Source: Giesbergeria sp. (GTDB lineage Bacteria > Pseudomonadota > Gammaproteobacteria > Burkholderiales > Burkholderiaceae_C). Taken from it: a stretch of DNA of 11,661 bases. The stretch lies in assembly GCA_017998735.1 (NCBI GenBank), contig JAGOCN010000031.1:1-11661 (forward strand), given 5' to 3'. Of the stretch, positions 1 to 6,034 are shown piece after piece (position 1 is the first letter of the stretch; each line of letters begins with the position of its first letter). The notes below the pieces were generated by a model. It had not been told where the DNA came from, ran no database searches, and saw only the letters and a program-made list of their open reading frames with translations. Made by a program: the position numbers and the translations under genes.

Positions 1-1123
1 CCAGGTCATGGACCAGGCAGCTGGCCACCACCTGGCGCAGGCGGTTGCTCAGGTAGCCGGTGGCGGCCAGCTCGTGCATCGCGGCGTCCACCAAAGGCTC
101 GCCGGTCTGGCCCTGGCACCAGCGTTTGAAGCCCTGGGCGTTGTGCGCGGCCAGCGGCTGGTCCGACAGGCCACGCGCCCGGTACAGCGCTGCGCCGTGC
201 TGCAGGTGCAGCAGCCGAAAGTGGTCGCGCCACAGCAGCTCGAACCACAGCCAATAGCTGCCGTCGCTTGCGCCATGTTCGGCTTCAAACTGGCGCAGCT
301 GCGCCATTACCTGCCGCGCCGACAGCGCGCCCGTGGCCAGCCAGGGCGAGAGCTTGCTGGAGCAGTCCACGCCCGTCAGGCCGTTGCGGGTCTGCTTGTA
401 GCTGTGCGGCAGCTTGCGCTCCAGGTACTGCGCAAGGTGCGCCAGAGCAGCCCCTTCACCGCCGGCAAAGGCAGCGGTGGCGTGGGGAAAGGACGAGCGC
501 GGGTCGTGCCGTGCTGCAGCGGTTTGCGCGGCTGCTGGCGGGCATTGAAATGCAGTCCACAACGATTCGGGTGGCAAGGCCGGCAGCGCAGCAGGCGGCG
601 GCAGCGGCGCACGCGGCTGCACCTTGGCGCGCTCGACGGCGTTGCGAAACGCGGTGAACACCGGCGCCAGGTTGGCAGTGGCAAAGGGCAGGTCGTCCGG
701 GTGCAGCAGGCTGGACTGCCAGACGGTGTGCACCTGCAGGCCCAAAGCGCGCAGGGCGGCCACTTCGGCTTCTTCTTGCGGAGCGGCAATGGCTTCGCAG
801 ACGATGCTGCTGTCGCTGTCGCTGTCGCCGCCCAGCGCCTGGGCCAGCGCGGGCAGCATGTCCAGCGCGGTGCCGGCACATTCCAGCAGGCGGCTGCCAC
901 GCGCTGCCAACGCCGCCGACAGGCAGGCCAGGGTGCTGGCCAGGAAGGCCTGGCGGTGCGGGCCGACGCGCTCAAAACCCCAGCGGGTGGTAGCTGGCAG
1001 CGCATGGCAGAACACCGGCAGCAGCGCGGCGCCTTGCTGCGCTGCCAGCGCCGTGGCATGGGCCAGCGCGGGCTGGTCGTGCAGGCGCAGGTCGCTGCGG
1101 AACCAGAACAGAACGGTTTTCAT
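1..1123 (-). CDS. Cryptochrome DASH / photolyase family flavoprotein (3' end missing)
   Basis: Photolyases and DASH cryptochromes bind FAD and an antenna pigment and use blue light to repair pyrimidine dimers (DASH: mainly in single-stranded DNA) or to signal. The 374 visible residues begin [20 protein letters not shown], the typical photolyase N-terminus, followed by a Rossmann-like antenna domain (about 1-135). A linker rich in Ala and Pro (about 170-215) leads to the FAD domain. That domain has [18 protein letters not shown] (245-262), very DASH-like, then ELLWRDHFR (295-303) and [14 protein letters not shown] (355-368). N360 and R363 match the flavin-site Asn341 and Arg344 of E. coli PhrB. 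The ORF is open to base 1, so the part carrying the Trp electron-transfer chain is outside the window. DASH proteins usually have RQN where this one has RQV. Start ATG overlaps the stop of the upstream DUF2256 gene. Family assignment is firm; DASH rather than class I photolyase is likely from the 245-262 motif. Confidence 0.9.
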   Translation of the reverse strand, partial: MKTVLFWFRSDLRLHDQPALAHATALAAQQGAALLPVFCHALPATTRWGFERVGPHRQAFLASTLACLSAALAARGSRLLECAGTALDMLPALAQALGGDSDSDSSIVCEAIAAPQEEAEVAALRALGLQVHTVWQSSLLHPDDLPFATANLAPVFTAFRNAVERAKVQPRAPLPPPAALPALPPESLWTAFQCPPAAAQTAAARHDPRSSFPHATAAFAGGEGAALAHLAQYLERKLPHSYKQTRNGLTGVDCSSKLSPWLATGALSARQVMAQLRQFEAEHGASDGSYWLWFELLWRDHFRLLHLQHGAALYRARGLSDQPLAAHNAQGFKRWCQGQTGEPLVDAAMHELAATGYLSNRLRQVVASCLVHDL

Positions 1124-1302
1124 TTCACGGGCTTTTTTGGATTGGCGGGATTGACGGGTGCTGCACCCTGCCTGCGCTCGCCACGGCAGCGGTCTGAGCA
1201 GTACAGCACCTGTTCCCAGACTTTTTCCCATTTCTTGCGCCAGGTGAACGGGCGCCCGCAGTGCTGGCAGATTTTCTGCGGCAGGTCGGACTTTTTGCGC
1301 AT
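1120..1302 (-). CDS. DUF2256 small zinc-ribbon-like protein
   Basis: A 60-residue protein starting [19 protein letters not shown]. It carries CxxC (C12, C15) and a second pair CSDRC (C35, C39) separated by a basic, Trp-rich stretch ([13 protein letters not shown]), which would suit a four-cysteine zinc site. This is the pattern of the uncharacterised DUF2256 family, whose members are about 40-70 residues. The C-terminal tail is Lys/Pro-rich and low in complexity. The open frame extends upstream to 1590, but the extension has no family resemblance and family members start with M-K/R-K-S-D-L, so ATG at 1302 was chosen; no good ribosome binding site precedes it. Its stop overlaps the start of the photolyase gene as ATGA, implying co-transcription and translational coupling. 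The biochemical role is unknown; I infer a nucleic-acid or photolyase-related function from the coupling only. Confidence 0.85.
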   Translation of the reverse strand: MRKKSDLPQKICQHCGRPFTWRKKWEKVWEQVLYCSDRCRGERRQGAAPVNPANPKKPVK

Positions 1303-1568
1303 GCGCAGGGTGTGCAGCGATTCAAGCCGGCAGGCGGACTGCAATACACCGTCGGCTGCACCGTGCGCACATGGCGGTGCGTTGGAGAAGGGGATGTAGG
1401 GAATACATGCAGAGAATTTTGGTGGTTTCACGCGCAAACGCGACAGGCCCAAAGCGCCTGGCACGGGTGCGCAAGCACAGCGGCTGTGGATGGTAAGCGG
1501 CCTTGGCGGGCAGGGGGCAGGCAAGGGTTGCAAGGATGCCGTTTGGGCAGCGCAGGGCCTTTTGTGTG

Positions 1569-1586
1569 CGGGGCACAGGTGCCCCG
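1569..1586. repeat. Palindrome CGGGGCAC-AG-GTGCCCCG
   Basis: Perfect 8-bp arms around a 2-base centre. A second, weaker stem (CCGGC 1584-1588 with GCCGG 1601-1605) overlaps it. A T/C-rich run begins about 30 bases further on. It could be a terminator-like structure on the plus strand, although no plus-strand gene lies upstream, or a protein-binding site. Confidence 0.5.
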
Positions 1587-1614
1587 GCATTGCAAAGAAA
1601 GCCGGTGCGGTTTT

Positions 1615-1641
1615 GCCTTCTTTTCTTTTTTCTCCTTTTTC
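1615..1641 (+). repeat. Polypyrimidine tract
   Basis: A run of T and C only, mostly T, lies here in otherwise mixed GC-rich DNA. It is the most skewed stretch in the window. It lies between the 1569 palindrome and the first 63-bp repeat. Function is unknown. Confidence 0.6.
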
Positions 1642-1692
1642 TGGTTTCGCCGTTCAGCCGCCTGGATGCAGCTTGGCCTGGCCCGGCACAGT

Positions 1693-1755
1693 TTCAAGCC
1701 AAATCGGCCTCCAGCACAGGCGCAGCCTGCGCCAGCAGCTATCAAAAGATGAGTG
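1693..1755 (+). repeat. 63-bp dispersed repeat, copy 1
   Basis: Identical base for base to 2700-2762 and in the same orientation. It starts TTCAAGCCAAATCGGCCTCC and ends AGCAGCTATCAAAAGATGAGTG-like, with a central hairpin (GGCGCA, loop GCC, TGCGCC). I recall elements with the same ends scattered in intergenic regions of Comamonadaceae; that is memory, not a search. It encodes nothing evident. Confidence 0.9.
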
Positions 1756-1964
1756 TTTGACACCGCGCCACACCCAGTTCCTAAGGTGGCCCACCGCTGG
1801 CACTGCCCACCATGTTTTTGCCCTCCGCCCTGCGCGCCAGCCCGGTCACCGCCAAGGCCGAGGCCAAACTCATTCTGACCACCGACGGGCAGACGCTACA
1901 GGCCCAGGAATTGGTCAATGCCACACCGGGAAAACCGGGTATGGCCACAAGAACATGGCCCAGT

Positions 1965-1997
1965 GATACATTGAATGCAGTGGGTACAGTGAATACA
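1965..1997 (+). promoter_or_regulatory. Candidate tandem operator upstream of the antitoxin gene
   Basis: Two 15-base direct repeats, GATACATTGAATGCA (1965-1979) and GGTACAGTGAATACA (1983-1997), match at 12 of 15 positions and are 18 bp apart. They lie 38-70 bases before the antitoxin start. RHH antitoxins usually bind paired short sites at their own promoter, so this is a plausible autoregulatory operator. No clear -35/-10 pair could be fixed. Confidence 0.35.
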
Positions 1998-2034
1998 CGC
2001 ATTTGGCTTTGCATATTTGACTGGAGACGCGTAC

Positions 2035-2262
2035 ATGGCAACTTCGATTCGCCTTGCCCCTGAAATGGAGCAAAGGCTGGACTTTCTGGCGTCCCAGACC
2101 GGGCGCACCAAAGCCTATTACCTGCGCGAAATCATTGAGCAGGGCATTGAGGACATGGAGGATTACTACCTGGCCGCCGATGTGCTTGAGCGCGTGCGCA
2201 AGGGACAAGAGGCGGTGCATTCTTCTGCGAACCTTCGGGCAGACCTTGGCCTGGACGATTGA
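2035..2262 (+). CDS. RelB-like antitoxin (ribbon-helix-helix)
   Basis: A 75-residue protein beginning MATSIRLAPEMEQRLDFLAS. The TSIRL strand followed by two helices (about 8-22 and 25-40, with GRTKAYYLREII) is the ribbon-helix-helix DNA-binding fold of RelB-type antitoxins. The acidic/amphipathic C-terminus (LERVRKGQEAV...LGLDD) is where such antitoxins wrap the toxin. ATG at 2035 was chosen over an in-frame ATG at 2017 because GGAG (2023-2026) sits 8 bases upstream and the homologous proteins begin at MATSIRL. The toxin gene overlaps its 3' end. It is expected to neutralise the toxin and repress the operon. Family assignment is confident; the exact subfamily is not. Confidence 0.88.
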   Translation: MATSIRLAPEMEQRLDFLASQTGRTKAYYLREIIEQGIEDMEDYYLAADVLERVRKGQEAVHSSANLRADLGLDD

Positions 2263-2512
2263 TTACGCCGACACTGCCAAGGGGCAGTTGCGCAGGCTCG
2301 ACCGGCAGATGGCGCAGCGCATAGTGGACTTCATGGACCAACGCATTGCCCCGCTGACCGACCCACGCGCCACAGGCAAGGCACTGACCGGGCCGCTGGG
2401 CGGTCTCTGGCGCTACCGGGTGGGCGATTGCCGGGTGGTCTGCGACCTTCAAGATGGTGCCTTGCGCGTGCTGGTGGTGCAGGTGGGCAACCGGCGCGAG
2501 GTTTACCGATAG
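2246..2512 (+). CDS. RelE/ParE-superfamily toxin, probable TTG start
   Basis: An 88-residue protein, MAWTIDYADTAKGQLRRLDR when started at TTG 2246. RelE toxins are ribosome-dependent mRNA endonucleases. Family features are the N-terminal helix pair (10-38), GKALTGPLGGLWRYRVGDCR (45-63) and the closing GNRREVYR (81-88). R56, R58, R63, R84 and Y87 are in the places where RelE has its basic and tyrosine active-site residues. No ATG or GTG gives a sensible N-terminus; relatives start MAWTI or similar, and Leu-Ala-Trp-Thr here fits a TTG start. There is no Shine-Dalgarno sequence, and the gene overlaps the antitoxin by 17 nt, so translation is probably coupled. The residue at 62 is Cys where I remember Trp in close relatives. 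The protein appears intact. Confidence 0.85.
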   Translation: MAWTIDYADTAKGQLRRLDRQMAQRIVDFMDQRIAPLTDPRATGKALTGPLGGLWRYRVGDCRVVCDLQDGALRVLVVQVGNRREVYR

Positions 2513-2594
2513 GCAGCACATGGACCAGATCCTGCCCCCAACCCGACTTCCCCTGTAAAAACCACAGCCTGTAATGCCAGTGGGTTGCAAGCCC

Positions 2595-2623
2595 CATTGG
2601 TTCAAGCAGTGCTTGCACCAATG
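2595..2623. repeat. 29-bp near-perfect inverted repeat downstream of the toxin
   Basis: CATTGGTTCAAGCA and TGCTTGCACCAATG pair with a single T/C mismatch around one central base. As RNA it would form a stable stem with a loop of about 3-5 bases. It lies 83 bases after the toxin stop and lacks a following T-run, so it may be a terminator-like or mRNA-stabilising stem, or a protein site. Confidence 0.6.
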
Positions 2624-2699
2624 CCCAGCCCGGCGCCCGCGTAAAACTCCCTGCCGGTCTGCTGCACAGAGCCTGGGCTTGAAACCGGGCAACGAAAAA

Positions 2700-2762
2700 T
2701 TCAAGCCAAATCGGCCTCCAGCACAGGCGCAGCCTGCGCCAGCAGCTATCAAAAGATGAGTG
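2700..2762 (+). repeat. 63-bp dispersed repeat, copy 2
   Basis: Perfect direct copy of 1693-1755. The two copies bracket 944 bp that contain only the toxin-antitoxin pair. Immediately outside the 63 bases one mismatch is followed by a shared TTG; no target-site duplication is evident. Confidence 0.9.
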
Positions 2763-2893
2763 CTTGCCCGTGCAGGTGCAAGCGGCCCTGGCCTGGCCCG
2801 CAGCCTCAGTGGCAGCCGATGGCCCCAGGGCGCTGCAGCAATGGCATGCTGTCTGCGCCTGGTTGAAGAAATGCACTGTCCGGAGGCGCCGAC

Positions 2894-3889
2894 ATGACCC
2901 CACCCGTTTTTGAACACCCTTCGCCCCACCCATCGCAGGCATCGCAGCAGCGCACCGCCGCCGCCGCACGCAGCACCTGGGTCAGCGTGGGGGTGAACCT
3001 GGTGCTGTCGGTGCTGCAGGTGGTGGTCGGCATCGAGGCCCGCTCGCAGGCGCTGATTGCCGACGGTCTGCACTCGTTTTCCGACCTGGTGGCCGACTTT
3101 GTGGTGCTGTTTGCCAACCACCATGCGGCCAAGGCGCCCGACGCCGAGCACCCCTACGGCCACCAGCGCTTTGAAACCGCGGCGTCGCTGATGCTCGGGC
3201 TGCTGCTGCTGGGCGTGGGCGTGGGCATGGTCTGGTCGGCGGTCACCAAAGTGCAAAACCCCGGCGCCCTGCAGCAGGTGCATGTGGTGGCGCTGTGGGT
3301 GGCGCTGGCCACGCTGGTGCTCAAAGAGCTGCTGTTTCGCTACCTGCTGCGGGTCGCCAAGCGGGTCAAGTCGAGCATGCTGGTGGCCAATGCCTGGCAC
3401 GCGCGCTCGGACGCGGCTTCGTCGCTGGTGGTGGGCATCGGCATTGCCGGCAACCTGGCCGGCTACACCATCCTGGACGCGATTGCCGCGCTGGTGGTGG
3501 GCTTGATGATTGCGCGCACCGGCTGGCGCTTTGGCTGGACTGCGCTGCACGACCTGATGGACAGCGCGGTCGACAGCGATGAGGTGCAGGCGATCCGCAA
3601 GACGCTGCGCGAGACGCCCGGCGTGCGCGGCGTCCACGACCTGCGCACGCGCAAGATGGGCGACATGGTGGTGGTCGACGTACATCTGGAGGTAGACGCC
3701 AGCCTGAACGTTGAGGCCGGCCACACGATTGCAGTGAACGCCCGCTCCCGGGTGCTGCAGCGCCACCGCGTACTGGACGTGATGACGCATGTAGACCCCT
3801 GGCGCAGGCCTGACCTGGACCATGCACTGGCGCTGCCAGGCAGTGCTTCCGCAGCGGCTGCCCGACAGCTACCATCCCGGGATGTTTGA
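2894..3889 (+). CDS. Cation diffusion facilitator (CDF) family metal transporter
   Basis: A 331-residue inner-membrane protein of the CDF family, which exports divalent metals (Zn, Fe, Mn, Co, Cd) in exchange for protons. About six membrane helices span residues 27-210. The intramembrane metal site is visible as ADGLHSFSDLVAD (D57, H60, D64, D68) in helix 2 and WHARSD (H169, D173) in helix 5. HPYGHQRFE (86-94) is the usual loop motif after helix 2. A cytoplasmic domain of the CDF fold follows (about 225-305, with VVDVHLEVD), and the tail after about 310 is low in complexity. Start ATG has GGAGG (2882-2886) 7 bases upstream. The metal cannot be deduced safely. The stop overlaps the RNase gene by 8 nt. 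There are no obvious defects. Confidence 0.93.
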   Translation: MTPPVFEHPSPHPSQASQQRTAAAARSTWVSVGVNLVLSVLQVVVGIEARSQALIADGLHSFSDLVADFVVLFANHHAAKAPDAEHPYGHQRFETAASLMLGLLLLGVGVGMVWSAVTKVQNPGALQQVHVVALWVALATLVLKELLFRYLLRVAKRVKSSMLVANAWHARSDAASSLVVGIGIAGNLAGYTILDAIAALVVGLMIARTGWRFGWTALHDLMDSAVDSDEVQAIRKTLRETPGVRGVHDLRTRKMGDMVVVDVHLEVDASLNVEAGHTIAVNARSRVLQRHRVLDVMTHVDPWRRPDLDHALALPGSASAAAARQLPSRDV

Positions 3890-5468
3890 AAACAACCCCC
3901 TGTCCGGCGCCGCACCCGACCGAAGTTCCGGTGCATTCCTGTCCTCCCCGCCTGCGCAGCCAGCACCCGCTACCGTTGCGGGGCGCAGCGATCTGGTGCG
4001 GCTGGCCGTGGCCTCCATGCTGGAACACGGCCTGGCGCCGGCTTTCTCGGCACAGGCGCTGGCCGAGCTGGCGGCGATTGCAGGGCCAGCGCAGGACGCA
4101 GCGCCAGACATCCGCGACCAGCGCAGCGCGCTCTGGTGTTCGATTGACGACGACGATTCCCTTGACCTGGACCAGCTGAGCGTGTGCGAGGCCACCGAGG
4201 GCGGCGGCTGGAGCGTGCGGGTGGCGATTGCCGATGTCGATGCGCTGGTGCCCAAGGGCTGCGCGATTGACTTGCACGCGCAGCACAACACCACCTCGGT
4301 CTACACGGCGGCGCGGATTTTTCCAATGCTGCCCGAGCGGCTTTCCACCGACCTCACTTCGCTGTGCGCCGGCCAGGAGCGGCTGGCCGTCGTCACCGAG
4401 ATGGCCGTGTCTGCCGAGGGCGAAGTCACCGGCTTTGGCATCTGCCGCGCCCGCGTGCTCAACCACGCCAAACTCGCCTACGACGCGCTGGCCGCGTGGC
4501 TGGAGGGCACAGGCCCGCTGCCGCCCGCCGTGCAGGCCGTGCCGGGGCTGGACGCGCAACTGCGCCTGCAAGACGCCTGCGCCCAGCTGCTGCGCCAGCG
4601 GCGCACCGCGCAGGGCGCGCTGGAGTTTGAAACCTTTCAGCCGCGCGCTGATGTGGAGGGCGAAAAGGTGGTTGGCATCCACCAGCAGGCGCACAACCGG
4701 GCACGCCAGCTGATTCAGGAATTCATGGTGGCCACCAACATCTGCACCGCGCAGTTTCTGGAGCGCAAGGGCGGGCTGGCAATGCGCCGCGTGGTGCGCT
4801 CGCCCGAGCGCTGGGCGCGGGTGGTGCAGGTGGCACAAAAATACGGCGAAACGCTGCCGGCCGCGCCCGATTCCAAAGCGCTGGAAGTGTTTCTGGAGCG
4901 CCGGCGCGCCGCCGACCCGCTGCGCTTTCCCGACCTGTCGCTGACCATCGTGCAGCTTATGGGTGCGGGCGAGTATGTGATTGAAGATGCAACGCCCGGC
5001 GCGCCCATTGACCACTCGGGCACCGTGGCGGTGGAAGACTACGGCCACTTCGGCCTGGCGATCCGCGACTACGCCCATTCCACTGCGCCCAACCGCCGCT
5101 ACCCCGACCTGATTGCCCACCGGCTGGTCAAGGCGGTGCTGGCCGGCCAGCCTGCCCCCTACACCGCCGCCGAACTGCAGACCCTGGCCGAGCACTGCAA
5201 CCGCCAGGAAAGCGCCGCCCGAAAGGTCGAGCGCAGCCTGCGCAAATCGGAAGCCGCGTTGTTCCTGCAGGGCAAGGAGGGTGACACGTTTGACGCCATC
5301 GTCACCGGCAGAAACAGCCGGGGCACCTGGATTCGCACGCTCGCGCCGCCAGTGGAAGGCAAACTCGACGGCGCCGGCCCGCAAGTGGACGTGGGGCAAA
5401 AACTGCGGGTGCAGCTGCTCAGCACCGATGTGGAGCGCGGATTCATCGATTTCCAGCCAGTGCCTTGA
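3882..5468 (+). CDS. RNase II-family (RNB domain) ribonuclease
   Basis: A 528-residue protein with an RNB catalytic domain, the fold of processive 3'-5' exoribonucleases RNase II and RNase R. The metal-binding motif is CSIDDDDSLDLDQ (86-98). D89, D95 and D97 match E. coli RNase II D201, D207 and D209, while Q98 stands where RNase II has D210. Later motifs are LIQEFMVATN (277-286) and HSTAPNRRYPDL (399-410), which holds the conserved substrate-clamping Arg. Residues about 465-525 look like a degenerate S1-type beta domain. The N-terminus (1-75) shows no cold-shock domain, so it is shorter than RNase II/R. Start ATG 3882 overlaps the CDF stop; an in-frame upstream ATG at 3822 would lie deeper in the CDF gene and is less likely. 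Co-translation with the transporter is implied. This looks like the RNB subfamily that carries DLDQ; activity is expected but not proven. Confidence 0.9.
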   Translation: MFENNPLSGAAPDRSSGAFLSSPPAQPAPATVAGRSDLVRLAVASMLEHGLAPAFSAQALAELAAIAGPAQDAAPDIRDQRSALWCSIDDDDSLDLDQLSVCEATEGGGWSVRVAIADVDALVPKGCAIDLHAQHNTTSVYTAARIFPMLPERLSTDLTSLCAGQERLAVVTEMAVSAEGEVTGFGICRARVLNHAKLAYDALAAWLEGTGPLPPAVQAVPGLDAQLRLQDACAQLLRQRRTAQGALEFETFQPRADVEGEKVVGIHQQAHNRARQLIQEFMVATNICTAQFLERKGGLAMRRVVRSPERWARVVQVAQKYGETLPAAPDSKALEVFLERRRAADPLRFPDLSLTIVQLMGAGEYVIEDATPGAPIDHSGTVAVEDYGHFGLAIRDYAHSTAPNRRYPDLIAHRLVKAVLAGQPAPYTAAELQTLAEHCNRQESAARKVERSLRKSEAALFLQGKEGDTFDAIVTGRNSRGTWIRTLAPPVEGKLDGAGPQVDVGQKLRVQLLSTDVERGFIDFQPVP

Positions 5469-5607
5469 TCTATTCCGGGTTGGAGGCTGTGCTGCAAAAA
5501 CCGCAGTCAAAAGGCATCCGCCCCTGAGAACGTGTTCATGGTGCAAACGCGGGTAGCCAGCAAAAAATATTGTTGATGGCTGCAAAGGGTTTTTATCCAA
5601 AATCAAT
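5469..5607. other. Intergenic region, likely containing the ars promoter
   Basis: GC content drops sharply after about 5555. TTGATG (5573-5578) could serve as a -35 element and an AT-rich stretch up to 5625 could hold the -10, but no well-spaced pair is convincing. No terminator hairpin with a T-run follows the RNase stop. Confidence 0.4.
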
Positions 5608-5637
5608 GCAATTATTCAACTATTGTTGAATAATTGC
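5608..5637. promoter_or_regulatory. Perfect 30-bp palindrome, probable ArsR operator
   Basis: Arms GCAATTATTCAAC (5608-5620) and GTTGAATAATTGC (5625-5637) are perfect reverse complements around TATT. ArsR/SmtB repressors bind AT-rich inverted repeats of this kind at their own promoter. The palindrome ends 3 bases before the arsR start codon, so it must overlap the transcription start or lie in a very short leader. Confidence 0.85.
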
Positions 5638-5640
5638 CGT

Positions 5641-5979
5641 ATGGAAAAAATCACTGCCACTGCCGTTTTTGAATCGCTGGCTTCGGGCGTGCGCCTGGAT
5701 GTCTTTCGCCTGCTCGTCAAGCAGGGCCCCGAAGGCCTGGTGGCCGGCGAGATCGCGGCTGCGCTGGGGCTGCCGGCCACCAATTTGTCGTTCCACCTGA
5801 AGGCGCTCACCCAGGCCGGCCTGCTGAGCGCCACGCAAGAAGGGCGCTACCAGCGCTACCGCGCCAACATCGCCTTGATGGTTGACCTGATCGCGTATTT
5901 GACCGACGAGTGCTGCGCGGGCCACCCCGAGGCCTGCCTGCCGCCTGGCGCTTTAGCGACCTGTACCCACTGCACCTGA
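5641..5979 (+). CDS. arsR: ArsR-family arsenite-responsive repressor
   Basis: A 112-residue winged-helix regulator that represses the ars operon and releases DNA on binding As(III) or Sb(III). The winged-helix core runs about 10-85, with recognition helix region LPATNLSFHLKALTQAGLL (44-62) and wing GRYQRYR (68-74). The plasmid-type ELCVCDL metal site is absent. Instead C91, C92 and C99 (DECCAGHPEAC) sit after the last helix, as in the Acidithiobacillus ferrooxidans type of ArsR. C108 and C111 are additional. ATG 5641 was chosen because an upstream TTG at 5623 lies inside the operator. No Shine-Dalgarno sequence precedes it, so translation may be leaderless or start weakly. It is first gene of arsRCDA-acr3. 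Confidence 0.94.
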   Translation: MEKITATAVFESLASGVRLDVFRLLVKQGPEGLVAGEIAAALGLPATNLSFHLKALTQAGLLSATQEGRYQRYRANIALMVDLIAYLTDECCAGHPEACLPPGALATCTHCT

Positions 5980-6034
5980 TGCCGCCCCAGTGCCCGCCCT
6001 GTTTCTTTGACCACGCCCTTGATGGGTTTACGCC

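Larger units (their letters stand above)
1303..2034. other. Gene-poor region between the photolyase unit and the toxin-antitoxin pair
   Basis: I find no convincing gene in these 732 bases. It must hold the promoters of the leftward DUF2256/photolyase unit and of the rightward toxin-antitoxin pair. It contains an 18-bp palindrome (1569-1586), a polypyrimidine tract (about 1615-1641) and the first 63-bp repeat (1693-1755). A plus-strand frame beginning with ATG at 1812 is open to 2063 and would encode 83 residues. It resembles nothing I know, runs over the antitoxin start, and loses bacterial-protein character after about residue 50. It may be a decayed fragment or chance. Confidence 0.6.
2513..2893. 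other. Intergenic region between toxin and CDF transporter genes
   Basis: No gene is visible in these 381 bases. The region holds a strong hairpin (2595-2623), an inverted pair GGCTTGAA (2676-2683)/TTCAAGCC (2700-2707), the second 63-bp repeat and the leader of the CDF gene. No T-run terminator was seen. Confidence 0.7.

Noticed and set aside
8..1399. 463-codon plus-strand open frame
   Set aside because: It is antisense to the cryptochrome and DUF2256 genes, Gln/Arg-rich with no family features, and explained by GC-rich codon bias on the real strand.
1303..1590. N-terminal extension of the DUF2256 protein to an ATG at 1590
   Set aside because: The extension is not protein-like, includes the palindrome at its start and has no counterpart in the family, whose members begin at the MRKKSDL segment.
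1812..2063. 83-codon plus-strand frame as a real gene
   Set aside because: No family resemblance, no ribosome binding site, overlaps the antitoxin start and its presumed operator; kept only as a possible remnant.
1693..2762. CRISPR array or insertion sequence formed by the 63-bp repeats
   Set aside because: Only two copies nearly 1 kb apart, no spacer pattern, no transposase gene between them and no terminal inverted repeats or target duplication.
2132..3823. 563-codon minus-strand open frame
   Set aside because: It crosses the toxin, an intergenic region with repeats and the CDF gene, with no recognisable domain.
3366..5606. 746-codon minus-strand open frame
   Set aside because: It lies opposite the CDF and RNB genes, both of which have clear motifs; composition (His, Arg, Gln, Gly rich) is typical of an antisense shadow.
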